From Hydnum rufescens UP504 (lineage: Eukaryota > Basidiomycota > Agaricomycetes > Cantharellales > Hydnaceae): DNA of 64,000 nucleotides. Where the stretch lies: positions 81,551-145,550 of the forward strand of contig MU128995.1 in the NCBI GenBank assembly GCA_014904985.1, in the 5' to 3' direction. The position numbers were made by a program, and so were the translations under genes. Positions 45,387 through 57,488 of the stretch are shown piece after piece. The notes beneath the pieces were generated by a model, which was given only the letters and a program-made list of their open reading frames with translations, had not been told where the DNA came from and ran no database searches. How positions within the stretch are numbered: position 1 is the stretch's first letter; each line of letters starts with the position of its first letter.

Positions 45387-46642
45387 ATGCAAAATATAAT
45401 GATTCTTTCCATTAGCATCGGTAATTTGCACTAGTAAAATTTTTGCACTTCAGGAACGGCAACTTTATGCGTGTATTGGATGACTGGCTACTGCCTAAGG
45501 GAGGTCACTAGCGATACCACAGAAAGAGACCGCGCTGGGTGCTGCAAATTTGTGATCAATTGGCGACTATAGCTCCAACATCGTCCCCTGGCAGTCCCAC
45601 TCAGAGACCAATGCCAATCCTCGGTATTGGGGCGTTGGCAGTATGCATGTCAAGGTGAACAAGGTGAAATCGTGGGTGCTTGTCTGTATTCTGGAATGGA
45701 GTCCAGGGTAGAGAAAATATGCAAACAATGTTCAGGTGTAGATCTAGCAAAAAATCTCACTCGTTCGAAGAGGAGTGAGTGATTGAATTTCTTGGTGCCC
45801 GGAGGTGCTTTCGGTGTCTCCCATGGTATGGGCTGTTCCCACTGATCATTCGGTCACATGATCAAAAAAGATCGCCTGTCGTAATGCCTGGTGATCACCA
45901 ACATCAGAGAAGTTCGAGAACTCCACGGTGTGAGAGTTGTCGACGGGGAGACGGCAATGTGTACCTGTGCAGAATTAGAAGATCGTTCTTGAGCGATAGT
46001 AGAAGCATCCGTGAAGCTGCGCTGGACAGCGTGTCTCGAGTGCACATGCATGACGAAAGGCACCGAATGCATTGTAATATTCCATGGGACAATGGAAGAT
46101 AGATCGTCCGGCCAAACCTCGGGATATGTTTGTGGCGATCACATCCATAGGATTAGAAAGTTAGCATGAATGTTCCATTAGCTCTGGTGTAAGTTCTCCT
46201 CCGCCACCCAATACCGTCACCAAATTTCCACTCCATGTGCATCTGCCAGCGAAATAAGCAGATAGCGGGAAGGGGGCGGGAATTGGGACAACCAGAGATT
46301 AGTACCTGGCGTATAGTGAGCTTAGTAGAAATTCTAGTAGAAAGACATACTGTATTCTGGTGGAGGTGGTATGCAACCTGCACATAAAGTCCTGGTGATA
46401 CGGCCTTGCAAGCCTCGGCAAATACATTATCAACATTAATGTGGCGAGTGATTGATCGCAACGAACGGGAATAGCCGGCGTTGTTTCCATTCACAGTAGC
46501 CTTTCTTCGTCTAGAACTTCTCGATATTCCCCCCATCGTCGTGTCCCACAGCTGGCCTAACCTACGGCTTATTCTAATCACTCTTTCGCTACTCCACTCA
46601 TTCTATTCGCTCTCCCTTCTTATCACTCCTTTCTCCTTGTGA
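45387..46642. other. Intergenic region, no gene seen
   Basis: About 1.25 kb between two plus-strand genes. Open frames such as 46581-46153 (-, 142 codons) and 45779-46102 (+) show no family resemblance. The stretch immediately before 46643 is CT-rich (for example TCTATTCGCTCTCCCTTC), a common fungal promoter feature. Confidence 0.4.
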
Positions 46643-48148
46643 ATGGCTGTTCCTTCCCCAAAGGCTCCTCTTGCTGGTAGACCTCCGTTCGCTACTGACG
46701 ATGACGATGCGATATTTGACGTCCCACCCGCGCCACGACCGCCCCGCCAGCGGGTAGTACAGAATGCTGACAATCGAGAATCCACTTACAATGCGTAAGC
46801 CAGAATTACATTCTCAAAGATTCCATTCCTGACCTAAGGTCTCTAGTTATGATCAGTATTTTCAAAACCCTCGTGACTCAAGCGCCGCCCTCGGCGTTGG
46901 CTTGGGTTTGATGGGTGAAGTGTCGGATTCCGATGATGATGACGACGATGTTCGCCGCCCGGTAACCACTGTCGCTGGGGGTAAAAATCGTGTTTTATAC
47001 GAGGCTGCTACCCGCCGCCGATCGCCAGAACGTAGTGCCCCCGCACCGTTATCTAGGTCGGGGACTTCTCCCTTGGACATCAAGAAACAGCGTTCGCCCA
47101 GTCCTCCCGGGTACACCCCTCAGGCTGCCCCCACTAATGCCTACGAGAAACCGTCTCCCGGACCTGGGATGTCGATTCGGGTCCCTCCGCCCGCGTCGCA
47201 GGATTCCCAGCAGCCCCTTCTACAACCCCTGCGTTCTATGGCCCGTTCCCCAATGCCTGCCCCCGTCCCTCAACACGCACATTCGAGTCCTGCTCGCCCT
47301 GTACCAGCTTCCTGATGCCAGGTGCTCCATCGACTCCCGTCCCCGCCTCTCCCGCACCCTCTAGCACCGCCTTCCATTCGTATCCTGCATCACCCCACCC
47401 TCTCCCTCCTTCGTCACCCATCACTCCACTCTTTTGCTGCTCCACCCGCCGCTCTCCACTCGACGTCCAAGGTTAGCTTCAGTAGCGAAGAGAAAGCACC
47501 AATCATGCGCGGGAACTCGGAGGATTCACTCCTCGTCCGCACTCGTCCTACCAAAGACACCGGGCGAGGTCATGGCGACGATTTCTGGCGTAGGTTCAGT
47601 ATGGTCGCCCACCAAGCCGAGGATAAACGCTACAGCGCAGGTAACAGGTACGTTCTTGGTTTTCATCTATTCCCTTGGGTGCCTTGTTGAGTACAGTCAA
47701 TTAGTTCGTGGCTTACCAAGACGCAAGCGGGTACCCGAAGGATGTCTCTATCGGTCTGGATTATTGGTATCATAGTGCTTCTCGCTATCGGGGGCGGAAT
47801 CGCTCTCGGCATTAAAGCGAACAACAACAAGCCTGGCCATCAGGATCCAATTGCTATTGGCGGTGGTGCCGACCAGAGGTAAGACTGAACTCGATCATTG
47901 ACTGAATTAGGATGGTTTCTCAGTCCTTTGCCTACAGCATGGATAGCCCTACGACTACTCCTGTTCTTGCAGCACCGCATTCAAAGCATAATCCTAGCAC
48001 ACCACAACCCAATCCTCCCACACTCGGAGCACGCGCTGCTCCAGAATTGGTCATGAAGCGAACCGATGCACCTACTGTCCCCCGTCCTACTCTCCATGCT
48101 CTCCACAAGAGACATCGGGACAACCACCATCAACGCATGCGTGCCTGA
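46643..48148 (+). CDS. Single-pass membrane protein, basidiomycete-type, function unknown
   Basis: It starts MAVPSPKAPLAGRPPFATDD and has acidic DDDD runs, then a long Pro/Ser-rich region. The recognisable core is IMRGNSEDSLLVRTRPTK, GHGDDFWRRFSMVAHQAED, SSWLTKTQ-type residues, and one transmembrane helix VWIIGIIVLLAIGGGIALGI at about 47.76-47.82 kb. A short extracellular or lumenal tail ends LHALHKRHRDNHHQRMRA. I have seen this architecture (a long cytoplasmic disordered N-part, an FWRRFS motif and a C-terminal helix) in basidiomycete proteins without known function. The Pro-rich part changes frame near 47315 and 47425 without a good intron. The last intron that keeps the tail in frame is only 32 nt (47879-47910). 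Confidence 0.65.
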
Positions 48149-48602
48149 CCAATCGCCGAGATTGCGACCTATGTTGTCGCGACTTAACTCCCCTCACCTT
48201 TGTTCTTGATTTTTTAGAATCGTTGCTTCTGTCTCCAACTGGCTTCACCCACCATAACCTCTTCTGGATCGCAATGCTTCTTATTACGCACAGAACCATC
48301 CATGCATTTCTTCGATTTTTTGTTACTATTGCCTATCGCTTCCATATTCTATTGGGACCTGCTTGCCCCCCTTGCTGCCATTCTTTGCTTCGCCCCGGGT
48401 CTTCGCTGGGATTCACAATTGTGCAGTTAATTGAGCAGATGTGAAATATAAACACGGTCATAGTCGCCCTTTGCTATGCGGACTGGGCAGATATAATCAC
48501 GGAGCAGTGCAAATGAGCTGGTGAGCAAGTGAATTGCATGTACACGAAGTGTTTACAGGTAGCCACCCTGCGCTGAGGAATGTGAACCTTTTCTATAGAA
48601 AT
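48149..48602. other. Convergent intergenic region
   Basis: The 3' flanks of the membrane-protein gene (+) and the ThrE-like gene (-). No gene was recognised. CpG content drops sharply just to its right, at about 48.63 kb. Confidence 0.4.
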
Positions 48603-50775
48603 CTAGAATGTAAATAAGGCTTTTGACTGGCGCCGCTCTTTGATCTCATTTTCCCTCTTCCACCTTTTGAACAACCCAAAGAAACAGAATAATCTCCACC
48701 ATTGAACATAGATGAGGAAGTTGGCAAGACTGAGTCCTACAGAGACCCCAATACTGACTGTTGTTGTTAAACCAGAGTTTTTTTTTTAGCCACCCTGACA
48801 GAAGATATATATATAGATAATAAAACAAACCTTTAATCATTGCTAATCCCGTATTCAAGCCCGATTCAAATTGATCATTCCCAGCAGAGTAATTCTTTGA
48901 CAAGCCTCCCACGGCTGTCAAGCCAGTCTAATATTCCAAAAAAAAAAAAAAACATCAAGTCAGTATCAGTCCTATCAGGTTCTCCCAGATAATGAGGGCC
49001 TGAGTGTGTAGAGCTGAGATTGTACCCACAGGAACAAGGAGCAGCACCCCAGGCACCATGAGCACATAAGCTGGAGCCTTGAAGATTCTAGCATAAGCAT
49101 TTCCACACACTCCAACAGCAAAAGCACCCAATGTGCTCCCAATAGCACCAGTCAAGTGCTGTCCACCAAATGTATTTGCTGAGACAAAGACAAAATGCAC
49201 CTTCAGTGATCAAAGTTCAGGAAATAGAATAGTATGGGGGAAACAACTCACCAGCATAGGCAGCTCCAGCACACATGACCATGACTATAACTGTCTTCCT
49301 CTCCACCCATGATAACTGCTGACCATTCCAGAGTGATAATGCAAGCGCAAACAGTGGCACCAAGAACAATTGGGACCACCAGGGGGGATGCCGGAAATAC
49401 CATGGCCAATCCTTGGTCCCTATAACATCCAGTGCCCTGGTAGTTGAATTGTGGGTAGGCAAGGTCAGGATTTAGACCCATGGAGATCCCAATTGTCATT
49501 GGAATTGTGGTGGTCCCATTGCTGTTGGAAAGTATGCCATGGCTGTACACCACTTTAGTGATCTCTGAGATCATTGATATTCTTTGTTGCATGGCAAAGC
49601 TGTCAATGCGAAGATACAAGTCTGAGCCAAGTGTTTGCACAAAGCCCTGTAACCAGTGTACACAGGCAGTTGAAATGAGTAGTGTCCAAAATTGTTGCAA
49701 AGAATAATGGACTTACAAGGAAGAGAGCCCTAAAAATAGCAAAGACAATCTTCATAGAGCCAGTCAGCAAGACTTTTGTTGCAATTTCCAAGGCTGCAGA
49801 CACTGTGGGAAGCATTAATGTGGTAGAAATTTCAAATCATTTAAACAGGGGTACTCACTGACAGTGAATCCTGGAAGAATTAGAACAATTCCCCCAGAGG
49901 CAATGGCTGAATAACAGAACTTGTGTTCACTGTTTGAATATAGAGCCCGTGCTATAAATGAGATCACAAATGCTCCAAGCAATCTATTTAATGAAGTCAG
50001 CACATACAAAAAAACTAGACAGAGCCAGCATGGACCTACTCAAAGATTTTGGCAATCAGTGGGTTTTCTGATGCAAGATAGAGAGAAAGGACAGCCATCC
50101 CAGCAGCACATAATCCTCCAATGAGTGCATCTGCTGCTGCCCCCTGGAATGCAAAGAGAGTGATGATGAAGCCACACAAAAATGCAAATAAGCATTTCAT
50201 TTTCCGCCCATAAGTGTCATCCGCCTCATGGATTGTGCGCAGGGCTTTGGCACCGACATAGGCACTCATCTGATTTTGGGTGACTGCTTCAAGGACATCC
50301 CTAGTGGCCTGGAGTCTCTCCTAATGACAGCCCCCCAGGCTCCTTGATGACATGCATTGTGCTTCCTTTTCCGGTGTTGTCCCCAAAGAAGGCAAAGATG
50401 ACAGTGGGGAGCAGGGAGAATTCAGCTTTGATGCCAAGGTGTTCTGCAACATCAGTGAGCTGTGCCTCTATCCTATGTGTGGGCCAGCCATAGGCAAGAA
50501 AGGACCTGCATAGGACCACAATGTATTGCCTCCTATACCTCTGAGCTGTGGGTGTGATGCTTGGTAAGCATGAAGGCAAGGTGATTGATTGTTGCAATCT
50601 TCCACTCACCAATTTCAGGGTGTTGGCCAAGAGGGTCATCCAGGGTGTTCAGGTCCAGTTTGGAAGCTGGGTTGGTTGTCTCCACCAGGTCACCAAAGTG
50701 GTCAGCAGGGGGATGGGTATATGGGCAGTCTGAGCTGGATTGTTCCGGTCCAACTTCATTGTTGGCTTTGGACAT
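48603..50775 (-). CDS. ThrE / pheromone-regulated membrane protein 10 family transporter (CpG-depleted)
   Basis: A multi-spanning membrane protein of the ThrE (DUF1212 plus DUF3815) family, whose bacterial members export threonine and serine; the yeast relative is PRM10. The ATG at 50775 (MSKANNEVGPEQ) is followed by a soluble head and, after an intron, RRQYIVVLCRSFLAYGWPTH then RIE, the family signature. Next come LGIKAEFSLLPTVIFAFFGD, IKEPGGLSLG, then RLQATRDVLEAVTQNQMSAY and KMKCLFAFLCGFIITLFAFQ. Later exons give ALIGGLCAAGMAVLSLYLAS, RLLGAFVISFIARALYS, KFCYSAIASGGIVLILPGFT and, from the C-terminal domain, QHLTGAIGSTLGAFAVGVCG and VLMVPGVLLLVPVG. It ends FKRWKRENEIKERRQSKALF, with a stop at 48603. 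One base too many lies near 50320 between LSLG and RLQATRD. CG dinucleotides are very rare across the gene and its promoter. Confidence 0.85.
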
Positions 50776-52066
50776 GGTGCGGATGGGGGCTGGTTCAAGA
50801 GCAGTAGGGGCTGAGAGTTTTATACCTGGTTTAATATCAGTTGATTCTGAATTACTCAGAGACTGACATAGAATTTCACCCAATGGATTAGGCTGAGGGC
50901 CAGTCTATTCTGATGTTGGCTAAAGTCCTGAAAATAATGTCTCACTGTACAACATCTCAGTGTCCATGAATTGTTGACAAACTGGGCAGGTGAGTGATGG
51001 TCACCCATGGGTTCAGCAGCCTTCAGTGAGCCAATTATGGAAGTGGTCCAGAAACCGGGTTGTCACAATTCATTGGAATTTTTGGCTCAAATTCAAATTC
51101 ATCAAGTCCTATGGGTGGGATTCCAATGGTTCAGATGTCACCCATTACCAAGCATTGGACGGCTGATAATTGAGGCGAGAACTCTCAGGATTTTTACAGA
51201 GGATATTCTTGATGATGTTCTGGATGCGGGAATCATGGCTCCAAGTTGATTCTAGCCTCAAAGCTGGAACGGCGGTTGGAATCTGAGGTCGATGCTAACC
51301 TGGATTCTTGTTCCGCGAAAGCTCCTAATCGAGAACTAGGTCTGGGTAACATTATCACACATTGATAGTCACTCGGAGTCAGGTAACGAGAGTACCTGCT
51401 TTCAAGCCTAGCAATATTAACGCTAGCAACAACGCAAAATCAATTTACTCTCACGACTTCTGTCGATAATCCATAGGGAAGGTACCTATGGATACTTCTG
51501 GGATAATAGGACGGATGCTTGAGTCCCTGGTTTCGAGGTCGCCATGGATAGCAGAAAGATAAATGAGGACCATTAAGGTCTGGAGAGGGAGCTTAGAAGG
51601 TGGCAACAAGTATCGAGGGAAAGGTGGTCCCGGAGTTGAAAGTGTTTAGATGCAGCAACGTGCATATCAGGGGGTGCACGGTTATAACACGGCTACGCAA
51701 GGTGGGCGAAGACCTGGGGAGATGGGATCTCGAAGTCAGAGGTATCTCGGGTTCCTGGAATGTTGGACACAGTCAGCCGTTCCCAGGTGCCTTGCGATAC
51801 ATATTTGGGGACACACAGTGTCTGCCCCAAGCATACAGATGTTTGACTGCGTAACGGAGTTTGCCGGAGGGAAGCACTAGAATAGACGTAATTCAGTTAC
51901 CTCAGCTCCTCCTGCTGCTTTCCACGCCGACCAGATCCCACGTCGGATTCATCTCATCCTCTCCCCCTCGTGTCCGTTACGATATTTCACGACTAAAAAC
52001 TCAGACACGGCCCGCCTGTAACAGTCACCCTCGCCCTTTCAAGCTCCTCAACATCGTGCTAAAATT
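50776..52066. other. Divergent intergenic region, half CpG-poor
   Basis: It lies between the starts of the ThrE-like gene (-) and KRE6 (+). From 50776 to about 51150 it shares the CpG depletion of the ThrE gene; from about 51160 the CpG content is ordinary. No coding region was recognised; the short plus-strand frames (51007-51249, 51600-51854) look random. Both promoters should lie here. Confidence 0.45.
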
Positions 52067-54470
52067 ATGGCCGCTCAAGCCTCTTCCTCTATCCCCCGAC
52101 GTGTCCCGGCGCAAGTTAATCAAGGGGAATATGTTACTGTGCCTCGAGCACCGTATAGTCCACCACGAACTCGTTCTGGGCCAGTCCCGCCAATTTGGAT
52201 CAATCCTCCACTTCGGTCAAATAGTAGCTCTAACCCCCAAACCTCACGGACGTCTAAACCCTTGAATACAAATACCACCGCCCAGGACGTCCAGTCACAT
52301 AATATCGGAGGAGGCTTTGGCCCCTACGCGGTTCGTGACATTAGTTGTTCCATTTCAACCCCTACTACGCATCAGACCTAATATGAAGTTACATCCTTCT
52401 AATAGCACACCACCTCTCCTAGCGAGCGTGCTTGGGTGCGAAAACACACAATCAGTAAGAATACTCAGAGTTCTACCTCATCAATACCAGACAAAGGCCT
52501 CCCAACCAAGGAACCGTACACATCAGCGGCACCCATCGGCATGACGGGTCTTGCAATGTGGGACAAAGATGATGATGATCCTTTGCATGATCCGGACCCT
52601 GTGCGAGATCCACTTCTCGATCAAGAATGCGACCCATTGTCGCGCCGTGGGTGGCTCAACATGACCATGGTCGCTGTTGTATGCTTCGGTCTTATCGCGC
52701 TCTTTGCGGGATATCCTATCATCACATGGTATGGGCGATATCGTGCCCTTACTCTGAATGGCTACAATCTTGGTGGCATCAATGGTTCGGGCCAAGTCCC
52801 AATACTCCCCAACTTGCCAAGTCTCATCGACAAGGATACACCTACCTCTGTATATACGCGAGTAGGGACCGACGGCAAGACCTATAACTTGGTCTTTAGT
52901 GATGAGTTCAATACCGATGGGCGGACATTCTGGCCTGGCGAAGATCCATATTGGGAAGCTGTGGATCTACATTATTGGGCCACGGGTGACTTGGAATGGT
53001 ACTCGCCCGATGCGATCGAGACCAAGGGCGGAAATCTTGTGATCACTATGGTGGAACAGTTCAGCCACGATCTTAACTTCCAGTCTGGTATGCTTCAATC
53101 ATGGAATAAGATGTGTTTTTCTTCCGGGTATATCGAAGGTACGCGATCGAGTCCGTGCATTTCCAGCCTCATTGTTCATTCTCCTAACAGTAAATATCTC
53201 CCTCCCTGGAGCACACAATACGCCTGGATTCTGGCCCGGGGCCTGGACGATGTACGTAGAGCGTGATCCAGTGGCGTGTAGAGTAACCCTTGACTCTGTG
53301 CCTTATGTTTCCAGGGGTAACCTTGGGCGAGCTGGCTATGGTGCGACGACCGATGGGATGTGGCCGTACTCTTACGATACTTGCGATCTCGGGACGTTTC
53401 CCGGCCAGCAAAATAAGAATGGCACGCCAACCTCAGAGCAAACTCTTGGAACCTCAACTGGGACGTTCTCGCTCCTCCCCGGACAAAGGGTCTCTGCTTG
53501 CACATGTCCAGGATCAGACCACCCAGGTCCCAGCGTTAACAGGGGGCGCGGTGTACCTGAAATTGATATGTAACTTACTTCTTGATCCTTGCTATTCTTC
53601 TTAGCCTCTAACCATGCTTTCCGTCGTTCAGCATCGAGGCCCAGATCGACCCAACTGTTTGGCAGGGTGGGGCCTCTCAATCTTTCCAGGTGGCGCCGTT
53701 CAATGCTCTGTATCAGTTCGACAACTCGACCACAACCATGTATAACACTTCTGCATCGCATTACAATACATACAAGGGAGGGGCATATCAACAAGCCATC
53801 TCCTGCGTCAGCGACCTCCCCAATACAAGTTATAATGGTACTGGATACAGCACATATGCTTTCGAATTTTGGGGCAACCGTAACGATCGGGATCACTCTT
53901 ACATTACGTGGTTTGTCGACGGGGTGAAAACGTGGAATGCACCCGCCGGTTCTGTCCCAGCTGACCCAATCAGTGGTGTAAGTAACCGACTAATTCCGGA
54001 AGAGCCAATGGTTCGTGCACTTTAATTCTCTGCCTGCTCCGATATCCCGTCTACTCGACACTTGTTGATTGATCTTGACGACTCCATGATGTTTTAGTAT
54101 ATTATTCTCAATCTCGGCATGGCGCCTTCGTTCCAGCGCCAAGATTTCGCGCATCTGCAATTTCCTGCACACATGCTCATCGACTACGTCCGGGTATACC
54201 AACGTACTGGATCTGAAAATGTCGGCTGCAATCCCTCTGGGTACCCAACCACAGACTATATTAACAGGTGAGGCTTCTGGAATCGACTGCGATAGTACTA
54301 TTGATCTAACTCGATCCACCGATAGCCATATTGGGGCATAGTAAGTAACGATAACCTCGTACTGCACGACACCTCTCATCCTATTATTTCATAGTACCGA
54401 TGCAAATTTCACCACATGGGCGGAAGCCTCGTATGAATTTCCGCGGAACAGTGTTTACGACGGATGTTAA
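52067..54470 (+). CDS. KRE6: Beta-glucan synthesis-associated protein KRE6/SKN1 (GH16-like)
   Basis: A type II membrane glycoprotein of the secretory pathway, required for cell-wall beta-1,6-glucan. It starts MAAQASSSIPRRVPAQVNQG and has a disordered cytoplasmic head. One transmembrane helix (MVAVVCFGLIALFAGYPIIT) is followed by the SKN1 domain: VFSDEFNTDGRTFWPGEDPY, YWATGDLEWYSPDAIETKGG, MLQSWNKMCFSSGYIE, FWPGAWTMGNLGRAGYGATT, SYDTCDLGTFPGQQ and LLPGQRVSACTCPG. The GH16 catalytic pattern ExDxxE is present as EIDIIE and is split by the intron at 53570-53631. Then FNALYQFDNSTTTMYN, YAFEFWGNRNDRDHSYITWF, YIILNLGMAPSFQRQDFAHL and MLIDYVRVYQRTG, ending RNSVYDGC. All catalytic and structural landmarks are intact, so it is probably functional. 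Confidence 0.93.
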
Positions 54471-54990
54471 TGTACAAGACATGAGCTGTTACGCTCCCTG
54501 GCCCTATTTATATTGTTGTTTATGCATCTCACGCCATCCCCAACCCTTGTTTTTTTTACGCTTTCCGACGAACCTCACGGACCACCTTCATTACCCCTTT
54601 ATGGATCTCGCGCTCCTTTTATAACATACGCGTTGCCACGATATACCGCCGTGGCGCTGTGAATGCTAAGCATGCATTCGCCATACCCTCCATACTTTAC
54701 AAGCCTTCGACCTCCCACTCATGCTTACTGCCCTCACGTCCTGCATGCTCGCACGGCTTTTTAGTGCTAGATTTTAGCGTCCATCGTTTTTTTTTCTCAG
54801 ACCCCCTTTTCGTTGGTTGGGTTGGTGTTGCAAAATGATATGCTCTACACAGAACACAGAACAGGTTTTCTTAGAGCTCAGGTTAATCTAATCTTCATGC
54901 GGATGCTGTGTACTACCGATTTGAGGGGCTATATATAGGAAAGAGACAGACGTCGTATGAGAGGCCTGCCGAAAACAAGCACATCTGCGT
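54471..54990. other. Convergent intergenic region
   Basis: The 3' flanks of KRE6 (+) and the dioxygenase-like gene (-). Runs of T at about 54549-54557 and 54788-54796 could belong to KRE6 transcript termination. No gene was recognised. Confidence 0.4.
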
Positions 54991-56717
54991 TTATTCTCCA
55001 AAGAAAGGTCTGTACACCCCCTTCTCCGGCTTCATACGATGGCGAGAAGCGATAAGGCAGACCGATCCATAGATGGTGTCGCGTTGGGGATGGTTCCCGT
55101 ACGCCGCATATGAGAGCTTGACAAACTGTGTTGAATTCGGATTGACCTCCACGGCGCACAATTCTTCCGGCGTGCGTGCTTTCCTTGACTTTAAGAGTGA
55201 CTCGACATCACCTTCGGGACGTGACCACTGCGGTTTGGGAGAGACACCTGCGGGAAGTATCGCAGTGATGGCTTCGTCGTCACTCTCCCCGCAATACTCC
55301 CATTCCTCATCCTCATCGGCACGGTAAGAGACTGGGAAAACGAGGTGTACGCTGATTTTCGCATCCATGGCTTGGAGTGCGTAATACAGCATTGCATCCC
55401 TTCCTTTGAGCTTTTGATCGAAGCGTTCAGTAAGAAGTTTATTTATTTCGGGCTATAAGGGGCCAGATCACGTACTCGACTGGGAAGAGACTCTAATTCG
55501 GGGTTGTCACAATTGATAGGCTGCTCGGACCAGGTTAGTTCGTATGTTGAGAGGACAAATATTACCCTACATATTTGTGTTGAAGGTAGAAGCACAGCCG
55601 AGGGCGGGCCTTCGTGAGGACGTCGGGGGCCCTGAGAGCATCAATAAGCCTTTGGCGATCCAAATCTTTCGAGCCGGCAAGCTCTTCGATGTCCACAGGT
55701 TTAGGTTCCTCTTCATTGAGCGGGGTTATGAAGGAAAGTGTGTACGAAAGAGTAACGCTGGCATGGGAAGACTTATCCCGAGGCCCCAGAATACCGACGG
55801 AAAGATGTGACTAACCGATTTCCATGCGTAACCGGGAATTCCTCGTATTCACAATCCGCATGGAATGCGATCCAATCGATGCTATTGGACTTTCCCCAAT
55901 CGGTCACGTACTCTTCGCGAGTGCTTGAGTCACCACCCTCTTGTGCACTGGTTTCCTCCGGCATACTTTTCACGGCATGAGTCTCAGGAGCACGCACGAC
56001 AAGCTGACCTCCTTCATGTACTACTGGAAGATTGATGAGTAGAGTACCGAACACATTGGGTGACCTAGGCGTATCAGCGTGGGCCTTGGAGAAGCAGCCT
56101 TCCGAATGGATAGTCAAATTGTCCAAGACAGCCACAATCTTGCGAGAATCCTTGGGAGGACCAAGACCAGCAATCAGAGTCTCGGTGATCGATTCAACGA
56201 TCCCCAGAATGTGAGGCTCCAGGGAAAAGGCTGGCGTAATACCAAAGCGATTGGGATGCAGAACCAAGGAAAATGGATCGAGGATATCTGACGCGGGTTT
56301 AAATGTGGCCGGCTTGGAAGCATCGATCAGCGGCTGGATGTCACTCTCATTCTTCAGCGGAAAGTGAACAGGAACATATGTCGTAGTTGCCTTTTCGGAC
56401 GATTCGGAACCCACAAGGATGGTGAAGCTAGACAACGGCAGGCGTCCCACACAGACATACGGGTTCTTCGCTGCTTCGAGAGAAGCGATGACTTCTTGGA
56501 GACCGTCGAGTTGGGAGGCATCCCGCGTGGCCTTGACACGCATAAGACCGTGGACGTAAATGGAGCAGCCGAGTTTATACACATCGCCGGTTGGGTTGAT
56601 ACCGCGGTCCTAGTAGGCCTCGTAGGCACCTCATCTACGAGACAATGAGAAATCACCCACCTCAGCCATCCACTGTAAAGTTTCCAATTCACCAAAGCAA
56701 TCAGTGAGAGACAACAT
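54991..56717 (-). CDS. 2-oxoglutarate/Fe(II) dioxygenase-like protein, intact copy of a tandem duplicate
   Basis: It resembles the prolyl-4-hydroxylase-type Fe(II)/2OG oxygenase proteins common in basidiomycetes; the substrate is unknown. The ATG at 56717 (MLSLTDCFGELETLQWMAE) joins across an intron to DRGINPTGDVYKLGCSIYVH. The core holds IVAVLDNLTIHSEG, the iron-binding HxD in HADTPRSPNVFGTLLINLP, GGQLVVRAPE, and the distal part WIAFHADCEYEEFPVTHGNR. About 200 more residues follow, in part IEELAGSKDLDRQRLIDALR, KARPRLCFYLQHKYVG, YYALQAMDAKISVHLVFPVS and an acidic DEDEEWEYCGESDDE, ending KGVYRPFFGE. It is divergently oriented to a truncated SCP-x start only 160 bp away. A decayed second copy lies at 57489-58290. 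Confidence 0.75.
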
Positions 56718-56808
56718 TTTCAATCAATCTCAATGGTTAAGACAGGAAGTGGAACCGATGGCTGCTGGGTTACGCAGTCACGCTGTGACCCTGTGACTTA
56801 TGGGTCAT

Positions 56809-56897
56809 TGCCGAGTCAGTGTTCCCGTTAGCCATATATTGAAGTTTTCACGTCTCTGCTCCCTGGAATTTGCACGATGAAAAAGAAAGGAGGCTGA
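56809..56897 (+). pseudogene. Truncated duplicate of the SCP-x promoter and first codons
   Basis: This stretch matches 59338-59460, the sequence just before and at the start of the intact SCP-x gene: GCCGAGT, CCGTTAGCYATATATTG, GAAGTTTTCAC, TCTCTGCTCCCTG and GATGAA-AAGAAAGGAGG are shared, with about 22 bp missing here. The start codon (56877) and five following codons are kept (M K K K G G), then a stop at 56895-56897. Nothing further of the thiolase is found, so this is the broken end of a duplicated unit. Confidence 0.75.
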
Positions 56898-56899
56898 AC

Positions 56900-57181
56900 T
56901 CAATGCTGGAGGCGGAATCCCAGCCACCGATCAGCCGAGGCCAAGTCTGCATCGGCCTCTATTGTGCTTTCTCCTGCCAGGACATCAATTATCTTTGCCG
57001 AGCTCGAGACATTTGCGGCTCTTGAATCTGCTATGGGCAAAGGGCACTCTTGAATGCCCTGGCCCTGAGAAGTCACATGAGCCTCAAGGTCACGCTTGAA
57101 GATGTCTGCAATGCGGAGTGGGTCACTGCAGATTGAGCGCTGTACTATGAAACTCAGTATTTCGACGACTTTCGCGGGCAT
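56900..57181 (-). CDS. Small hypothetical protein, 93 residues
   Basis: An ATG-initiated frame with no recognisable family: MPAKVVEILSFIVQRSICSD followed by IADIFKRDLEAHVTSQGQG and ending ADRWLGFRLQH. The N-terminal part could form an amphipathic helix. It sits between the two copies of the duplicated dioxygenase/SCP-x unit, in sequence not shared with the other copy. It may be a small gene, an exon of something larger, or chance. Nothing regulatory is evident. Confidence 0.25.
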   Translation of the reverse strand: MPAKVVEILSFIVQRSICSDPLRIADIFKRDLEAHVTSQGQGIQECPLPIADSRAANVSSSAKIIDVLAGESTIEADADLASADRWLGFRLQH

Positions 57182-57488
57182 GCTTCCCCCCCTCCCCTTT
57201 ACACTCTTATTTACTCACTTGAGTCCTTTCTCTCATTTTCCGAAGTTAGTCAGCCCGCCCACCTAGCTGTGATAGCATTGCCACTCTTGGGGACGAGAAA
57301 GACAGGCCGAGTGAAAGTGATTTTGGTTAATAGCGGTCTTGAGGCATCGACATGCGTTATAGTATGTGAGAGGCTGATAGTTGTCAGTTGGGTTGTACAT
57401 TGGTACATGCACATGAAATAAGGAATAAATTTGGATTGTTTCTCACACTAACCCAAGTAAGGTCACTGGCACCTGCCCCCTCTAGTCC

